A DNA stretch of 64,000 nt from GCA-2731375 sp964590195. GTDB lineage: Bacteria; Pseudomonadota; Alphaproteobacteria; GCA-2731375. Both the position numbers and the translations under genes were made by a program. Location of the stretch: NCBI GenBank assembly GCA_964590195.1, contig CAZPWJ010000010.1, positions 1-64,000 of the forward strand, in the 5' to 3' direction. Positions 61,794 to 64,000 of this stretch are shown here, one piece after another (position 1 is the first letter of the stretch; each line of letters starts with the position of its first letter). The notes beneath the pieces were generated by a model. The model was given only the letters and a program-made list of their open reading frames with translations. It searched no databases and was not told the DNA's origin.

Positions 61794-62618
61794 ATGGCGG
61801 AACTGACAGTCGGCATCGGCGGGTTTGGTGCTATTGGGGCCAAGGTCGCGCGGGCGCTTGACCGCAACGGACCAAAGGGGGGCATTCCAGGCATTAAACT
61901 GGCGGCAGTCTCTGCCCGGGACCACGACGGTGCGCGGCGGCGCATGCGGGACATGACCGATCCGCCGCCGGTGGTCAGCCTGGCGGAGCTGGCCGGTTTG
62001 GCCGATGTGGTGGTGGAATGCGCCCCGGCGGTGGTGTTCGGGGAGGTCGCGGAAGCGGCGGTTGAAGCCGGCAGGATCTTTATACCGCTTAGCTGCGGCG
62101 CCTTGTTGCAGCATCCCGATCTGGAGGCAAGGGCGGCGGAAACCGGCGCCCGGATCATCGTGCCTACCGGCGCCCTGGTTGGCCTGGACGCGGTGCGGGC
62201 GGCCGCCGAGGGCGTCATCCATTCGGTCCATATGGTCACGCGCAAGCCGCCCAACGGCCTGGCCGGCGCGCCGCATCTGGTCGAAAACAATATCAGCGTG
62301 GAAAATCTCTCCGCCGCCAAATTGGTCTTCGAGGGCAGCGCGCGGGCGGCGGCGAAAGCTTTTCCCGCCAACGTCAATGTCGCCGCCGCGCTGAGTTTGG
62401 CGGGTAACGGGCCTGACAATACGAGCATTGAAATTTGGGCCGATCCCGGTGTCAGCCGCAACACCCACACCATCAACGTGGATTCCGATGCCACCCGGTT
62501 TGAGATGACCATCGAAGGTATTCCGTCACCGGAAAACCCGGCCACCGGCTTGCTGACGCCGCTTAGCGTCCTGGCAACTCTGCGCGGCTTGGTTAGTCCT
62601 CTAAAGGTAGGAACTTAA
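61794..62618 (+). CDS. nadX: L-aspartate dehydrogenase
   Basis: 274 residues. N-terminal Rossmann GIGGFGAIGAKVARALDR, PLSCGALLQHPDLEARAAET and IVPTGALVGLDAVRAAAEG, and the DUF108 region with AFPANVNVAAALSLAGNGPD and IEIWADPGVSRNTHTI. It converts aspartate to iminoaspartate (NAD synthesis) or the reverse. It is 14 bp after the SDR gene and abuts the next gene. Confidence 0.85.
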   Translation: MAELTVGIGGFGAIGAKVARALDRNGPKGGIPGIKLAAVSARDHDGARRRMRDMTDPPPVVSLAELAGLADVVVECAPAVVFGEVAEAAVEAGRIFIPLSCGALLQHPDLEARAAETGARIIVPTGALVGLDAVRAAAEGVIHSVHMVTRKPPNGLAGAPHLVENNISVENLSAAKLVFEGSARAAAKAFPANVNVAAALSLAGNGPDNTSIEIWADPGVSRNTHTINVDSDATRFEMTIEGIPSPENPATGLLTPLSVLATLRGLVSPLKVGT

Positions 62619-63614
62619 ATGTCACGACTTGGAATTGCCGTCTCGGGCGGCCCGTCACCGGCGGAGATTGTCGATTTGGTCGCGGGGGCCGAGTCCCTCG
62701 GTTATGAATCCGCCTGGGTGGCGGAAGGTCATGGCGGTGATCAGTTCGCCGTTTTGAGCGCCTGCGCCATGCGGACTTCGTCCATCACTCTGGGTACGGC
62801 GATCTCCAGCGTTTATGTCCGTTCCATCCCGACCATCGCCATGGCGGCGGCCTCGGTCGATGATATTTCCCAAGGGCGGTTCATTCTGGGCCTGGGTTCC
62901 TCGCACAAGGTGCAGGTGGTGCCCGAACATGACGTGGTCTATGCCAAACCCATCACCCGTCTGCGCGAAAGCGTGGATATTATACGCGCCCTGCTGGCCA
63001 TCGGCGAAGTGCAATACCAGGGTGAGACCGTGCGCATCGAGAATTTCGATTTCTGGTTCAAGCCTTTGCGCCCGGAAATCCCGATCTATGCCTCCGCCGT
63101 ATTTCCCAAGATGACCGCCGTCTGCGGCGAGATCGCCGACGGCATTATCCTGACCCGCAGCACCTTGAAAACAGGCGGCGAGGTCCGCCAACTGCTGGCC
63201 GAGGGCGCGGCGCGTTCGGGCCGTGATCCCGCCAAGGTTACCGTCACCACCTTGTTGCCCACCGCCGTCGCAGATAGCCGGCAAGAGGCCCTGGCCATGA
63301 TGCGGCCCGGCCTGGCGCTCTATGCCGGATTTTTCCCCCGCTATAACCGCCTGATCGCCGGCCATGGCTTTGCCGAGGAAGCCGCCGCTGTCGCGGCTGC
63401 CTGGGCCAAGGGTGACAAGGCGGGCGCCGAACGGGCGGTCACCGATGCCATGATCGATGCCACCTCCATTGTCGGCACGCCGGCGCAATGCCGCGAGCAG
63501 TTGGAGGCCTATCGCCAATCAGGTATCGATCTGCCGATCATCAGCCCCTTCGCGCGCGGCCCAAACGCCAAGGCAACGTTCGAAGCCGCCATTCGAGCCT
63601 GTGCGCCGAAATAA
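62619..63614 (+). CDS. LLM-class flavin/F420-dependent oxidoreductase, second
   Basis: 331 residues, luciferase-like: LGTAISSVYVRSIPTIAMAA, DISQGRFILGLGSSHKVQVV and a C-terminal SIVGTPAQCREQLEAY. The first codon follows the previous stop directly. It differs from the copy at 51952 and is closer to F420-type enzymes. Substrate unknown. Followed by a strong terminator. Confidence 0.82.
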   Translation: MSRLGIAVSGGPSPAEIVDLVAGAESLGYESAWVAEGHGGDQFAVLSACAMRTSSITLGTAISSVYVRSIPTIAMAAASVDDISQGRFILGLGSSHKVQVVPEHDVVYAKPITRLRESVDIIRALLAIGEVQYQGETVRIENFDFWFKPLRPEIPIYASAVFPKMTAVCGEIADGIILTRSTLKTGGEVRQLLAEGAARSGRDPAKVTVTTLLPTAVADSRQEALAMMRPGLALYAGFFPRYNRLIAGHGFAEEAAAVAAAWAKGDKAGAERAVTDAMIDATSIVGTPAQCREQLEAYRQSGIDLPIISPFARGPNAKATFEAAIRACAPK

Positions 63615-63629
63615 AAACGGCAAAAAAAT

Positions 63630-63663
63630 TGGCGGCGGTGCCGTGGCTCCGCCGCCATTTTTT
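63630..63663 (+). terminator. Rho-independent terminator
   Basis: TGGCGGCGG pairs with CCGCCGCCA across a 10-nt loop and is followed by six Ts; an A-run upstream makes it usable from both sides. It ends the SDR-nadX-LLM operon and the convergent gene. Confidence 0.85.
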
Positions 63664-63677
63664 CGTCGGTCCGTGGC

Positions 63678-64000
63678 TTATCGTATGTAGATATGCACTT
63701 CGTTGCTGGCCGAGGTATTCGACGACGAGGCTGACAACGATATCCGGCTGGCGGGCAGGCCCATGTCCATCAGGGATTTCAGCACGCCGTTGGTATGCTT
63801 CTTGATGGTTGATTGCGCCATGGCCTGTTCCGAGGCACTGCCCTGTGTCGGCGTCACGGCGACCAGATCGAAATTCGCTTCCGGCCGGACCTGCAGGGTT
63901 TTCGACACGGCAGTATAGAGTGCCTGTTGATAGGGCACGTTAGGCCGGTCAAAACGGATCACCACCAGAGGTTGGCGCCCGCCGGCGACGAAGCCCCTGC
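63678..64000 (-). CDS. Unidentified protein, C-terminal part
   Basis: The frame is open to the window edge and ends at 63678. About 107 residues are visible: RQPLVVIRFDRPNVPYQQAL, SEQAMAQSTIKKHTNGVLKS and ISLSASSSNTSASNEVHIYI at the end. It resembles the C-terminal domain of periplasmic or outer-membrane associated proteins with an OmpA-like alpha-beta fold, but I do not recognise a family. The N terminus and any signal lie outside the window. Confidence 0.5.
   Translation of the reverse strand, partial: RGFVAGGRQPLVVIRFDRPNVPYQQALYTAVSKTLQVRPEANFDLVAVTPTQGSASEQAMAQSTIKKHTNGVLKSLMDMGLPASRISLSASSSNTSASNEVHIYIR

Overview
The window is about 60% GC, densely coded DNA that looks like an alphaproteobacterial chromosome, most likely of Rhodospirillales type and possibly marine. 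The lineage signs are a DUF1465/RcdA-like protein, a DUF3126 protein, an ArsR-methyltransferase/metF/metH operon, glcDEF, a short L36 gene (rpmJ), and an hsp20 gene behind a heat-shock promoter with a ROSE-like leader. No plasmid, phage or CRISPR genes were seen. Species assignment is inference.

Layout. 1-3.4 kb: threonine aldolase tail, a D-2-hydroxyacid dehydrogenase, then a disturbed patch. That patch holds a truncated SelW-like gene, GGGAC/GAATTC-rich repeats around a small AT-rich orphan ORF, and an intact SelW-like gene with an in-frame UGA (Cys-x-x-Sec) downstream of a TerB-DnaJ gene. 3.5-11.2 kb: a co-directional run of fused 5-oxoprolinase, MarR-type regulator, two transporters, an SDR and an esterase. 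11.2-12.1 kb: a structured leader or small RNA and a cupin gene. 12.2-17.6 kb: regulator-metF-metH methionine operon with a candidate operator. 17.7-24.4 kb: enolase-superfamily enzyme, hsp20, rcdA-like gene, inositol phosphatase, efp, ridA-like gene, MBL hydrolase, PA14 protein and tRNA-Val. 24.5-29.6 kb: pyridoxal kinase, glycolate oxidase glcDEF and rpmJ. 29.7-34.7 kb: a methyltransferase with a possible Fur box, a very large class III cyclase/ATPase, and a DUF411 protein. 34.7-51 kb: an accessory catabolic and transport stretch with split hydantoinase hyuBA, a leaderless NMT1-type binding protein, an aldehyde dehydrogenase, a toxin-antitoxin pair, an HpaB-type hydroxylase, an aminotransferase, two MFS transporters and an HlyD adaptor. 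51-61 kb: an IclR regulator converging on a ten-gene minus-strand run: DUF3126, cobalt-type nitrile hydratase with its activator, ureidoglycolate lyase, a TPP enzyme, a three-subunit molybdenum hydroxylase and a luciferase-like monooxygenase. 61-64 kb: SDR, aspartate dehydrogenase, a second luciferase-like oxidoreductase, a terminator and the C-terminal part of an unidentified protein.

Together the genes suggest a heterotroph equipped for organic nitrogen (hydantoins or oxoproline, nitriles, ureides, amino acids) and C2 acids (glycolate). The most unusual signals are the probable selenoprotein with a decayed sister copy, the heat-shock leader of hsp20, the structured RNA at 11.3-11.5 kb, the palindromic operator at 3.5 kb, and the nitrile-hydratase/molybdenum-hydroxylase gene run. 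No selenocysteine-insertion genes lie in this window, so the selenoprotein call depends on the rest of the genome.
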